Of a stretch of DNA of 9,858 nt, positions 1-6,750 are shown in pieces. The stretch's first letter is position 1. Each line of letters starts with the position of its first letter. Origin of the DNA: Candidatus Falkowiibacteriota bacterium (GTDB taxonomy: Bacteria; Patescibacteriota; Patescibacteriia; Patescibacteriales; UBA12465); the NCBI GenBank assembly GCA_903857815.1, contig CAIOGK010000137.1, positions 1 through 9,858 of the forward strand, read 5' to 3'. A program made the position numbers and the translations under genes. Under the pieces are notes generated by a model, which made no database searches, was not told the DNA's origin, and saw nothing but the letters and a program-made list of their open reading frames with translations.

Positions 1-1155
1 CTTTTCTTCTTTAGATTCCTCTTTAGATTCTTCAGAAACTTCTTTTTCTTCTTTCTTGGAAGATTTCTTACCATCAGCAAGTTTTAATCCTAAACGATGT
101 TCAGAAGGAGAAACGCTAACTACTTCAAAATCTTTTACTTCATCAGATTTAAATAAATCAGTAATTTTTTCTTTAGGATTAATATTTAACTGACTAACAT
201 GAGCAAGGCCATGAATTTCTTCATCAAGTTTAACAAATAAACCAAACGGATTAACCTTCAAAATTGTTCCCGGAACAACTTGTCCAGCCTTATATTTAGC
301 ACTGGCTTCTAACCATGGGTCTTTTAATAATTTCTTAGCACTAAGAAAAACTTTAGCGCCATCAATAGAAATAATTTCCGCTTTAATCTCATCACCAACT
401 TTATACATTTCACTTGGGGAGTCAATTCTCTGCCAAGCTAATTCAGAAATATGGATTAAACCTTCAATTCCCTCACCGAAAGAAACAAAAACACCAAAGT
501 TGGTAATTGCAGTAATCTTACCGTCAACTCCCATGCCGATAGTATATTTATCAAGCGCTGGTTTTTGTCTTTTATTCCAAACATCTTTTTCGCTGAAAAT
601 AATTTTATTATCTTCTTCATTTAAAGTCATGACAGTAACTTCAAATTCTTGGCCAACAAAAGATTTTAATTTTTCTAAAATTCGGCTCTTATCACCACCG
701 GAAATACGTGGGTAATTTTCTGGAGCTAATTGTGAAACTGGTAAAAAACCATCAATCTGGCAATAACGGCTTAACAAACCGCCCTTATTAGCATCCATGA
801 TTTTAACTTTAACAGTAGTTTTATCTTTAAGAGCCTGACGTAAGTTATTCCAAGCTTTTTCTTGGCCAACTAAACGAAATGAAAGTTCTAATTCGCCATT
901 TTCATTTTCTTCATCAACAACAGCAGCTTCAACTTCATCGCCTGGTTTTAATTCAGAAAATTCCGGTACTTCATTATAAAGTTCTGGACCGCGAACAACG
1001 CCCATCAAAACACCAGCAACATCTAATTTAACTTCGGCTTTAGAAGCAGAAACAACAGTCGCCTTAATTATATCTCCCGCTTGAGGAATTTTAATATCAT
1101 CTTTTTCCAATAATTTAGCAAAGTCTAAATCTTGGTCAACATTTTTGTCTTCCAT
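1..1155 (-). CDS. rpsA: 30S ribosomal protein S1, 3' end beyond window
   Basis: S1 is the mRNA-binding protein of the small ribosomal subunit and helps unfold and dock mRNAs for initiation. From ATG at 1155 the frame is open for 385 codons to the window edge without a stop. Four S1/OB-fold repeats are readable: about residues 24-91, 107-190, 202-268 and 285-360. Repeats 3 and 4 are canonical ('ITNFGVFVSF..GIEGLIHISEL' and 'VNPFGLFVKL..EIHGLAHVSQL'). Repeat 2 has the degenerate 'GGLLSRYCQIDGFLP' form typical of a ribosome-binding domain of S1. A Lys/Glu/Ser-rich tail follows and is cut by the edge, so the protein is probably the four-domain type, shorter than the six-domain E. coli S1. No Shine-Dalgarno sequence precedes the ATG. 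The gene has its own promoter and a structured leader, described separately. S1 identity is very secure; total length is unknown. Confidence 0.96.
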   Translation of the reverse strand, partial: MEDKNVDQDLDFAKLLEKDDIKIPQAGDIIKATVVSASKAEVKLDVAGVLMGVVRGPELYNEVPEFSELKPGDEVEAAVVDEENENGELELSFRLVGQEKAWNNLRQALKDKTTVKVKIMDANKGGLLSRYCQIDGFLPVSQLAPENYPRISGGDKSRILEKLKSFVGQEFEVTVMTLNEEDNKIIFSEKDVWNKRQKPALDKYTIGMGVDGKITAITNFGVFVSFGEGIEGLIHISELAWQRIDSPSEMYKVGDEIKAEIISIDGAKVFLSAKKLLKDPWLEASAKYKAGQVVPGTILKVNPFGLFVKLDEEIHGLAHVSQLNINPKEKITDLFKSDEVKDFEVVSVSPSEHRLGLKLADGKKSSKKEEKEVSEESKEESKEEK

Positions 1156-1295
1156 ATTATTTAAAGCCAACTCTTTTTATCTTTTAGCAACAAAAAAAGC
1201 GTGCTGAACCCCGATAAAACGGAGTTCTTCGGTCGCCTAGTAGAGCGTTAACTGCTACCCGAAGATTTTTATTAAAGGCGAAATATTTAATTTGT
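1156..1295 (-). promoter_or_regulatory. structured 5' leader of rpsA with predicted pseudoknot
   Basis: This is the roughly 140-nt untranslated leader between the rpsA promoter and ATG. On the transcribed (minus) strand, UCGCCU (1281-1276) can pair with AGGCGA (1238-1233), and CUUCGG (1264-1259) with CCGAAG (1232-1227). The two 3' halves are directly adjacent (AGGCGA then CCGAAG) and the two helices interleave, giving an H-type pseudoknot. An imperfect hairpin (1257-1252 with 1243-1238, one A-C mismatch) could sit inside it. A second hairpin, GAACUCCG/CGGGGUUC (1227-1220 with 1213-1206, hexaloop), follows. Its G-U pair exists only in the minus-strand RNA, which supports that orientation. A U7 run (1198-1192) lies 7 nt further on. 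Position and structure suggest autogenous control by S1 or another cis-regulator. No known riboswitch class was recognised. Confidence 0.6.
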
Positions 1296-1301
1296 ACTAG
1301 T

Positions 1302-1330
1302 ATTTTATTGTATTTATTTGATTTTGTCAA
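1302..1330 (-). promoter_or_regulatory. rpsA promoter (TTGACA-17-TAAAAT)
   Basis: The minus strand carries a perfect -35 TTGACA (1330-1325), a 17-nt spacer and -10 TAAAAT (1307-1302). Transcription would start near 1295. The -35 box begins one base after the U-tract of the terminator of the upstream small gene. Confidence 0.85.
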
Positions 1331-1331
1331 G

Positions 1332-1357
1332 AAAAAAGCCATCTTGGTGAGACGGCT
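1332..1357 (-). terminator. intrinsic terminator of the small membrane protein gene
   Basis: On the minus strand AGCCGTCT (1357-1350), loop CACCA and AGATGGCT (1344-1337) form an 8-bp stem with one G-U pair. A T6 run follows (1337-1332, sharing its first base with the stem end). It lies about 20 nt after the stop of the leftward 88-aa gene and directly before the rpsA -35 box. Confidence 0.85.
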
Positions 1358-1377
1358 GAATTCGCATGCGTTAACCA

Positions 1378-1644
1378 TCAAATAGTTAACAAGGTCCAAA
1401 GATGTGTGAGTGCTCCCATAAAAAATAGAATTGCTGTTACAAGATGTCTAACATCTTTTTCTTTGACAAAGAAATAAACATCAAATAAGGCACAGATAAC
1501 TGTTAGCGCGATAGTAGCAATGGCAGTCGCTATTATTACCTCCAGATTAAAGGAACAGCGGCATACAATTGCCGAAATCAAGGCAAATGGAACCAATCCC
1601 AAATAAAAGGCGTTTTCAATCTTTTGATTAATTTTTTTCTCCAT
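1378..1644 (-). CDS. small three-TM membrane protein, unknown function
   Basis: This 88-aa protein starts MEKKINQK and then is almost entirely hydrophobic. Three predicted membrane segments lie at about residues 12-29, 34-59 and 66-88. The charged links are short: 'KEKDVRH' at 61-67 precedes the third segment, which runs to the C-terminus. I do not recognise the family and see no catalytic motif. The frame is trusted because it has a perfect consensus promoter 42-70 nt upstream and a terminator just downstream, making it a neat monocistronic unit. It lacks a Shine-Dalgarno sequence, like most genes here. It ends in TGA, whereas every other complete protein gene in the window ends in TAA. It could be a small transporter-like or membrane-stress protein, but nothing in the sequence decides this. 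Confidence 0.75.
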   Translation of the reverse strand: MEKKINQKIENAFYLGLVPFALISAIVCRCSFNLEVIIATAIATIALTVICALFDVYFFVKEKDVRHLVTAILFFMGALTHLWTLLTI

Positions 1645-1685
1645 GTACGGTTTTTTTAATATTACTTTTCTAATGAACTAGCGCA

Positions 1686-1714
1686 ATTATATCACAAATA
1701 GTATAAAATGTCAA
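1686..1714 (-). promoter_or_regulatory. perfect consensus promoter (TTGACA-17-TATAAT) of the 88-aa gene
   Basis: The minus strand carries TTGACA (1714-1709), a 17-nt spacer and TATAAT (1691-1686), an exact match to the bacterial housekeeping consensus. Start of transcription would be near 1679, giving a leader of about 35 nt to the ATG at 1644. It is divergent from the purB promoter, with 45 nt between the two -35 boxes. Confidence 0.85.
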
Positions 1715-1759
1715 TATATAAAATAATCCTGCAAATTACAGCTTTTAATCTAATTTTTG

Positions 1760-1788
1760 TTGACAAAATAGCAAAATAATAATAATAT
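1760..1788 (+). promoter_or_regulatory. purB promoter (TTGACA-17-TAATAT)
   Basis: TTGACA at 1760-1765, a 17-nt spacer and TAATAT at 1783-1788 on the plus strand. Transcription would start near 1795, leaving a 50-70 nt AT-rich leader in which I see no strong structure or riboswitch. Confidence 0.83.
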
Positions 1789-1861
1789 CACCTGAAGTTC
1801 TTTAATAAATAATTTCTAGTATTAACCAATAAAAATCAGAAAAATGCAAGGAAATTTAGCA

Positions 1862-3310
1862 ATGCCTGGTAACCCGCGTTACCAACCACAACAACTGGTT
1901 AGAATATTTGGATATGATAACCTGTATGAACCTTATTTGGAGGTGGAATTAGCTGCCTTACAAACCCTTTATGAATTTGGCATTATGCCGAAAGAAGATT
2001 ACGAGAAAATTGATGCCGCTGCTTGTCTCGCATTAAAGGAAATTTCAACCTCCGAGGTCGATGAAATAGAAAAAAATGTTACCAAGCACGACATTCGTGC
2101 TTTAGTACAAATTATTCAAAGAATAGTTGGCCCCGAAGTTGGACGCTGGATACATGTTCCTTTGACCAGTTACGATGTAATCGATACTGCCCGCTCTCTA
2201 CAGTTTATTCGCGCATTTCACGTTTTAGAGCCTAGCATCAAACAAATTATGTTTGAACTAAACACTAAAATTTTTAACTTTGCCGATAAATTACAAGTTG
2301 GCCGCACTCATGGGCAGCATGCCTTACCTATTACCGTTGGCTTTTGGCTTGCGACTATTAATCAGCGAATTCTTTTTAACCTCTCAGAAATGAGAAGATA
2401 TGCTGATGGCTTAGTTGGTAAAATTTCCGGTGCTGTTGGAGCATACAATGCCCAAATTGGATTGGGCATGATGGAAATTAACGGTAGAAACTTCGAACGA
2501 GAGGTATTGCAAAAACTGGGATTAAAACCAGCTCCAATAAGTACCCAAATACTTCCACCGGAACCGCTCGCTTACTTTTTATTTTCATCAGTAATGCTTT
2601 CAGCAACTCTTGCTCAACTCGGTCGCGATTGTCGCCATTTAATGCGCTCAGAAATTGGTGAAGTAACTGAAGCCTTTTCCGCTGAACAGGTTGGCTCGTC
2701 CACCATGGCACACAAACGTAACCCGATAAACTTTGAGAGTTTGGAAGGTACATGGCTGCGTACCAAAAATGAGTTTGGTAAAGTTCTTGATTCGCTAATC
2801 AGTGAACACCAACGCGATTTAGTTGGAAGCTCAATTGCGCGCGATTTCCCAATCATTTTAATCAACTTACAACAACAATTAAATACGTTGTTAAGAGCGG
2901 ATAAGAATGGTGAAACGTTCTTAATGAAAATTAATATTGATTTAGAACGTTGCAATTATAACTTCCAACAAAGTGCAAACTTGATGGTTGCAGAACCTTT
3001 ATATCTTGCCTTGCAAATGGCCGGGTACAAAAAAGATGCTCACCATCTGGTTAATCATTTTCTGATGCCAATTGCAAAAAATGACGGAATTGGTTTATTC
3101 CTTGCCCTGGAAAGCATTGTTGATTCTGAACATGACTTGCGGGAAATTATTTCAAACATACCATTTGAAATACAGACCCTACTCAAACAACCGGAAAAAT
3201 ATACCGGCGCCGCTACCACAAAAGCTTTAGAAATTTTAAAACTCATTGAAGAAACAACAAAAAAATGGGACGACGAAATTCTGAACGAAGATCCTGAGCC
3301 TTTAAAGTAA
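1862..3310 (+). CDS. purB: adenylosuccinate lyase
   Basis: PurB, of the fumarase/aspartase superfamily, cleaves SAICAR to AICAR and adenylosuccinate to AMP, each with release of fumarate, in cytosolic purine synthesis. Numbering from the upstream ATG at 1844 (488 aa), family hallmarks are T-K-H82-D-I-R-A, 'TSYDVIDTA' at 108-116, 'GRTHGQHALP' at 153-162 (catalytic His156) and the superfamily signature 'GSSTMAHKRNP' at 284-294. The flexible-loop serine pair is Ser285-286. The signature has Ala where the usual motif has Pro (SSxMPxKxNP). 'EHQRDLVGSSIARD' near 321-334 matches the PurB-specific 'HERDISHSSAER' stretch. I chose the ATG at 1862 because AAGGA (1848-1852), nine bases upstream, is the clearest Shine-Dalgarno in the window. 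'MPGNPRYQP' also fits family N-termini; 1844 is the alternative start. It is monocistronic, with its own promoter and terminator. Confidence 0.95.
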   Translation: MPGNPRYQPQQLVRIFGYDNLYEPYLEVELAALQTLYEFGIMPKEDYEKIDAAACLALKEISTSEVDEIEKNVTKHDIRALVQIIQRIVGPEVGRWIHVPLTSYDVIDTARSLQFIRAFHVLEPSIKQIMFELNTKIFNFADKLQVGRTHGQHALPITVGFWLATINQRILFNLSEMRRYADGLVGKISGAVGAYNAQIGLGMMEINGRNFEREVLQKLGLKPAPISTQILPPEPLAYFLFSSVMLSATLAQLGRDCRHLMRSEIGEVTEAFSAEQVGSSTMAHKRNPINFESLEGTWLRTKNEFGKVLDSLISEHQRDLVGSSIARDFPIILINLQQQLNTLLRADKNGETFLMKINIDLERCNYNFQQSANLMVAEPLYLALQMAGYKKDAHHLVNHFLMPIAKNDGIGLFLALESIVDSEHDLREIISNIPFEIQTLLKQPEKYTGAATTKALEILKLIEETTKKWDDEILNEDPEPLK

Positions 3311-3332
3311 AAGGACAAAAACAAACAAACAA

Positions 3333-3371
3333 AAAACGGTCTGATGAAAAATCAGGCCGTTTTCATTTTAT
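3333..3371. terminator. terminator between convergent purB and the 67-aa gene
   Basis: AAAACGGTCTGA (3333-3344) and TCAGGCCGTTTT (3352-3363) form a 12-bp stem around a 7-nt loop, 22 nt after the purB stop, followed by a T-rich stretch. The single non-Watson-Crick pair is U-G on the plus strand, favouring purB as the main user. On the minus strand the same hairpin (one A-C mismatch) is followed by a longer T-rich run (3336-3319), so it probably also terminates the leftward 67-aa gene. Confidence 0.82.
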
Positions 3372-3381
3372 AAAATATTTT

Positions 3382-3585
3382 TTAGTCTAATGATTTAAAA
3401 TAATCACAATGACCTTCTGGGGAAATTTCTCCATTCTCGATTAAGAGTTCTTCAAAAGTTTTATCATTGGAGGTAACACAAACACAAACATCCTCTTGAT
3501 TATAAAAACTACTACAATTTTTACATTGAGTTGCTTCATTCCCCCACTCATTTACATACTCACTATCTAAACTTCTATCTGACAT
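3382..3585 (-). CDS. small Cys-rich, probably metal-binding protein
   Basis: This 67-aa acidic, soluble protein has five cysteines. They form a C-K-N-C pair at residues 21-24, a C-V-C pair at 34-36 and Cys60 in 'EGHCDYF'. The pattern CxxC...CxC...(x23)...C is typical of small proteins that bind zinc or an iron centre. The 'CKNCSSFY' and 'GHCDYFK' ends resemble the paired aromatic-flanked cysteines of many small zinc-ribbon-like proteins. No named family was recognised. It stands alone, with a promoter at 3615-3642 and the shared hairpin at 3333-3363 downstream, which supports a real gene despite the short frame. Zinc ribbon, rubredoxin-like or redox roles are all open. Confidence 0.68.
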   Translation of the reverse strand: MSDRSLDSEYVNEWGNEATQCKNCSSFYNQEDVCVCVTSNDKTFEELLIENGEISPEGHCDYFKSLD

Positions 3586-3614
3586 ATAAATTTTAATTAA
3601 GTGTAACTAAAATT

Positions 3615-3642
3615 ATTATATCATCTAAAATAAAGTAATCAA
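3615..3642 (-). promoter_or_regulatory. promoter of the 67-aa Cys-rich gene (TTGATT-16-TATAAT)
   Basis: The minus strand carries TTGATT (3642-3637), a 16-nt spacer and a perfect TATAAT (3620-3615). It starts only 6 nt past the U-tract of the pyrF-pyrE terminator, so the two transcripts are insulated. Confidence 0.72.
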
Positions 3643-3648
3643 GCCAAG

Positions 3649-3674
3649 AAAAAAGCGCCAAGTTTCCTTGACGC
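3649..3674 (-). terminator. terminator of the membrane-protein/pyrF-pyrE operon
   Basis: On the minus strand GCGTCAAG (3674-3667), a GAAA tetraloop and CTTGGCGC (3662-3655) form an 8-bp stem with one U-G pair, followed by T6 (3654-3649). It lies 26 nt after the pyrF-pyrE stop codon. A small extra hairpin (3685-3699) sits just before it. Confidence 0.88.
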
Positions 3675-3700
3675 CTTACGTAGTAAGTCTTTTTGACTTT

Positions 3701-5197
3701 TTATATTTCTTCCATTGCTGCTTTTAGCTTAGCCCAATCCTTTTTTGGATCGGTGCTTAAATTGCCGGCGACAATTAAATCGGATACCAAGGGGTCATGC
3801 TGCTTATACTGTTTCGACGGAACAGAAATACCGGCAATAACTGGTAATCCTTCCCAATATTCAATACAGTCTTCAGATCGGTTAGCAATACAAGCAATAC
3901 CGACAACAACGCCTCCGGCACCCTCAATAGCATTAATGGCTTTTTGTGTAGTTGCAAAATTATTACACAAATCTTCGAAGAGGAGTACAAATGACCCGAC
4001 TTTCAATGCGCTTGCATTCCGACGCATAACCAGGTCAAATTGCTCTTTAGCGGTAGCGGTTTTAACGACAGTAACTTCTTTTTCCAGGCGTAAACCAGGA
4101 ATGTTCAATAAACGTCCAACTTCCTGAGCAATTTTATTTCCTCCTTCAGGAACACCAATCAGACAATTAATTTGATAACCATCAACTTCATACGCACGAA
4201 TTTTTTCCATCATCAATTTGGCAAAATATTCCAACCGTTGTGGGGAATCCTCTACTACTGCTAAATTAAAGTAAACGTCTCCCACATAATTTTTCTTACC
4301 ATCTGGGGAAGGATATTGTCCGCTATAAGTTACTAATGGTCCTAAAAATTTTCCGGCCGCATCTTTCCGTGACTGATAATGACCCTGAAGATTAATTAAT
4401 GTTTCTAAGGGTTGACCCTTAACTAAACTCAAAGCGTCAGATTCCAACGCTTCAGCAATAGAAAGCTCGCGACTTTTGGTGGGATTAATTTCTTTCCCAG
4501 GATTGCCTTTCATCAGCTGGCCGCCTAAAACCAAAAGATCGGCTCCGGCGTCCAGGCAATTTTTAATACCATCAATTCTATCCTTTGATTGCTGTCCAGC
4601 TTCCATCCAATAATCCCGAATACCAGGCACCACAGTTTCAATACAGTCTGGTAAATTCCGTTTCAGAAGTTTTAATTCCATCGGAGAACAAACAACAGCA
4701 TCAAATAAATCCTCACTGAATTCCAGCAAGTTTGTAGCGTCGTTCAAGATAGACATACCTGGAACAGCACCACGGCGCATCCGGCATTCATTGCGATCAG
4801 TATCTGTTAAAACAGAAACGATAGTAATTTTTACTCCCTTCGGAATCAGGGTTCGAATTTCGCGTAGTGCTCTTATCGAAGCATGGCTGGATACTGTAAC
4901 AATGTCACCGGGACGCATAAACATGACATAGTTTAACAAAATATTAATATCTGTGCCGTTCGTATCCGGTAGTTTTAAGTCCCAAAAAATATTAATCCCG
5001 GGATATTTAAATACAGTCTCGGTTAACAACCCATTGTCGCCTTTCATGCCCTCCAAATGCAGAGCATCATTGAATTTGAAATGACTGATATAATCAGCCA
5101 TATTACTCGGCTCTCTTAAAGTCTCTTCGATTTTCTCGGAAATCGCTTTAACACTCTTAAAGCCATCTAATCCTAAAACAAACGGTTTTCTTTTCAT
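3701..5197 (-). CDS. pyrF-pyrE: OMP decarboxylase-orotate phosphoribosyltransferase fusion
   Basis: This 498-aa protein joins the last two steps of UMP synthesis, with orotidine-5'-phosphate decarboxylase first and orotate phosphoribosyltransferase second. The OMPDC half (about 1-255) has 'VLGLDG' with Asp11, Lys41 in 'HFKFND', the DxKxxD triad in 'WDLKLPD' (Asp73, Lys75, Asp78), 'VSSHAS', 'SVLTDTD', 'VCSPME' and 'VVPGIRDYW'. Near 221-228 the usual phosphate-binding 'GR' reads 'LVLGGQLM', so the Arg appears to be replaced. The PRTase half (about 270-498) shows 'GVPEGGNKIA' (348-357) and the acidic PRPP pair in 'VLLFEDL' (Glu408-Asp409). The next loop is 'CNNFATT' instead of the usual TTG-type loop. 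OMPDC-OPRT order occurs in trypanosomatids and some bacteria, the reverse of animal UMPS. It lies 37 nt after the membrane-protein trio with no terminator between. Confidence 0.87.
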   Translation of the reverse strand: MKRKPFVLGLDGFKSVKAISEKIEETLREPSNMADYISHFKFNDALHLEGMKGDNGLLTETVFKYPGINIFWDLKLPDTNGTDINILLNYVMFMRPGDIVTVSSHASIRALREIRTLIPKGVKITIVSVLTDTDRNECRMRRGAVPGMSILNDATNLLEFSEDLFDAVVCSPMELKLLKRNLPDCIETVVPGIRDYWMEAGQQSKDRIDGIKNCLDAGADLLVLGGQLMKGNPGKEINPTKSRELSIAEALESDALSLVKGQPLETLINLQGHYQSRKDAAGKFLGPLVTYSGQYPSPDGKKNYVGDVYFNLAVVEDSPQRLEYFAKLMMEKIRAYEVDGYQINCLIGVPEGGNKIAQEVGRLLNIPGLRLEKEVTVVKTATAKEQFDLVMRRNASALKVGSFVLLFEDLCNNFATTQKAINAIEGAGGVVVGIACIANRSEDCIEYWEGLPVIAGISVPSKQYKQHDPLVSDLIVAGNLSTDPKKDWAKLKAAMEEI

Positions 5198-5234
5198 TTT
5201 CTACTTTTTTTAGTTATTACTATAAATTTAACAA

Positions 5235-5987
5235 TTAATATAAAGGCTGCTCTCTATCAAATAAAACAATCTTTAGTTCATCCTCAATTAAGGTAACGGC
5301 GATAGTCGCTATAAATAAGTCCTTTGGGAACTTTACTGTTTGGACAATCATCGCCAAGACAACCAGCTTTTTAATATTGGCATATAATAATTCGCCAACA
5401 ACCTTTTCTATCGCCTCCATGTTTTCTTCATTAAACTTAATGAAAATAGATTGGATACATTCATTGAAGAAAAAATGATTTTTTTTCCTATCTTCAATGT
5501 CCTGTAACATTATTAATTCGTGCAATTCGCTAGCCTGAAATGCCTTGATAAGTCGAAAGTTAAGAAAAAATGGTAAAAAAATATGTCTCCCTAAAATTTC
5601 AACTTCTAGTGAAACCTTAACATTGCAACCCTGATTTTTAAGATAAGCACATCCAAAATCTTTAGGAAAATGGATAATCTTATATTCTGGTTTCCCCCAT
5701 ATTGGTGTTTGATAAATTTTAGGCTGATTGTGTTTTCCATAAACAAGTATTGATCTGCTTGATATTGAAAAGAATGATGTAATTTTCATTCTTACAACAA
5801 TTAAATCAATCAAAGCCAACAAAAAAATAACCATAGCCAACCAGCTAAAACGAATCGTTTCCGAAGATAAGCCAAGCGAATTTATAAGCGCCAGCAAATA
5901 AAGCGGAACGCCAAAAATAATAAAAATCACTACCACTTGAAAATTATCTCTAGCAGTAAAAAGCAAAAACTTTTTGATATTTTTCAT
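5235..5987 (-). CDS. membrane protein, third copy of a tandem paralog family
   Basis: This 250-aa protein has a short basic start (MKNIKKFLLF), two membrane segments (about 17-37 and 48-66) and a soluble C-terminal domain of about 180 residues. It shares with the next two genes an ungapped signature at 91-111, 'IYQTPIWGK' then 'KII..FPKDF'. It also shares 'ELHELI' (154-159), 'ECIQSIF' (176-182) and a final predicted strand 'LFIATIAVTLI' (224-234). The soluble part reads as beta-rich, then helical, then a last strand, which is faintly like SPFH/band-7 proteins, but I cannot claim that. No catalytic motif is visible. Ten bases separate it from the upstream paralog and 37 from pyrF-pyrE downstream, so all are likely one transcript. 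No Shine-Dalgarno sequence. Function unknown. Confidence 0.8.
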   Translation of the reverse strand: MKNIKKFLLFTARDNFQVVVIFIIFGVPLYLLALINSLGLSSETIRFSWLAMVIFLLALIDLIVVRMKITSFFSISSRSILVYGKHNQPKIYQTPIWGKPEYKIIHFPKDFGCAYLKNQGCNVKVSLEVEILGRHIFLPFFLNFRLIKAFQASELHELIMLQDIEDRKKNHFFFNECIQSIFIKFNEENMEAIEKVVGELLYANIKKLVVLAMIVQTVKFPKDLFIATIAVTLIEDELKIVLFDREQPLY

Positions 5988-5997
5988 TGTATAACTT

Positions 5998-6750
5998 TTA
6001 AGATGAGTACTTTCTTCTTACGCCAAGAGTTAAGAGTCTTATCTCAATCTCCGCATAATTAAATAATTGGGGCAAGCAAGCTATTTTTTCCATCTTTCGC
6101 AAACAATAATTTCTCGTAATCAAGTTTCCATAAACCCAATCAGAAACTATCGTTTTTAAAAGACTTTCTTGTTCGCCTTCAGTATTTGCAATTGAAAAGA
6201 TATGCTTAATACACTTATCCAGCTGATATTCTCTAGTATCTTTTGCTACATACTGCATATTAATAATATTTTCCCATTCTTTAACTTGCACTCCATGGTT
6301 AAATTTAAAACTAATACGAAACGGCAACAAAATTATTTGATCATCAAGCTGAATCGATAAACTAGTACTTATATCACACACTTCGCCATATTGGGATAAG
6401 GCTAGCATCCAATCTTCTGGAAGAACAATTATTTTATAATACGACCTCCCCCAGAATGGTTTACGGTAAATAAGTGGCTTATCGTCATCATCATAGACGA
6501 TAATGATTTCTTGTGGATTCAGTTGAAAAACCATAATTTGAGTTTTTACTACAATCAAATTAATTGTCATAAAAAATCCACAATATAGAGGAAGATATGT
6601 CACTGCCTGTAAAAGCATATTAATACCTTTTTCAGATGGCCAAAATGAACAGGCCCAAATAGCCTGCAGAAGAAAAATAATTAATCCCTCCGCCAGACTC
6701 CATTGCACCGGTCGAGGAGCAATAAACAAAAAATAATCTTTAATTTTCAT
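5998..6750 (-). CDS. membrane protein, second copy of a tandem paralog family
   Basis: This 250-aa paralog of its two neighbours has two membrane segments (about 17-36 and 46-68) and then a soluble domain. The shared signature at 94-114 reads 'IYRKPFWGR' followed by 'KIIVLPEDW'. Further matching blocks are 'EWENII' (158-163), 'KCIKHIF' (179-185) and 'LFNYAEIEIRLL' (229-240). An acidic run 'YDDDDKP' (86-92) just before the signature is specific to this copy. Its ATG lies inside the last codons of the upstream paralog (11-nt overlap), so the two are translationally coupled or at least co-transcribed. Overall identity between copies is low apart from these blocks, indicating an old duplication or strong divergence. 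Family and function are not recognised. Confidence 0.8.
   Translation of the reverse strand: MKIKDYFLFIAPRPVQWSLAEGLIIFLLQAIWACSFWPSEKGINMLLQAVTYLPLYCGFFMTINLIVVKTQIMVFQLNPQEIIIVYDDDDKPLIYRKPFWGRSYYKIIVLPEDWMLALSQYGEVCDISTSLSIQLDDQIILLPFRISFKFNHGVQVKEWENIINMQYVAKDTREYQLDKCIKHIFSIANTEGEQESLLKTIVSDWVYGNLITRNYCLRKMEKIACLPQLFNYAEIEIRLLTLGVRRKYSS

Noticed and set aside
1378..1380. TGA at the end of the 88-aa gene read as a sense codon (CPR-type recoding)
   Set aside because: The other identified genes contain no in-frame TGA and read-through would run into the terminator hairpin, so TGA is a stop here.
1184..1399. Leftward 71-aa frame over the rpsA leader
   Set aside because: It spans a terminator, the rpsA promoter and the structured leader, and its composition does not look like a protein; the RNA elements explain the stretch better.
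3685..3699. Small hairpin AAGTC-TTTTT-GACTT after pyrF-pyrE
   Set aside because: Only five AT-rich pairs, with the stronger terminator 10 nt downstream; probably incidental.
3693..4127. Rightward 144-aa frame opposite pyrF-pyrE
   Set aside because: Antisense shadow of a well-supported enzyme gene; low-complexity Ser/Thr-rich translation with no motif.
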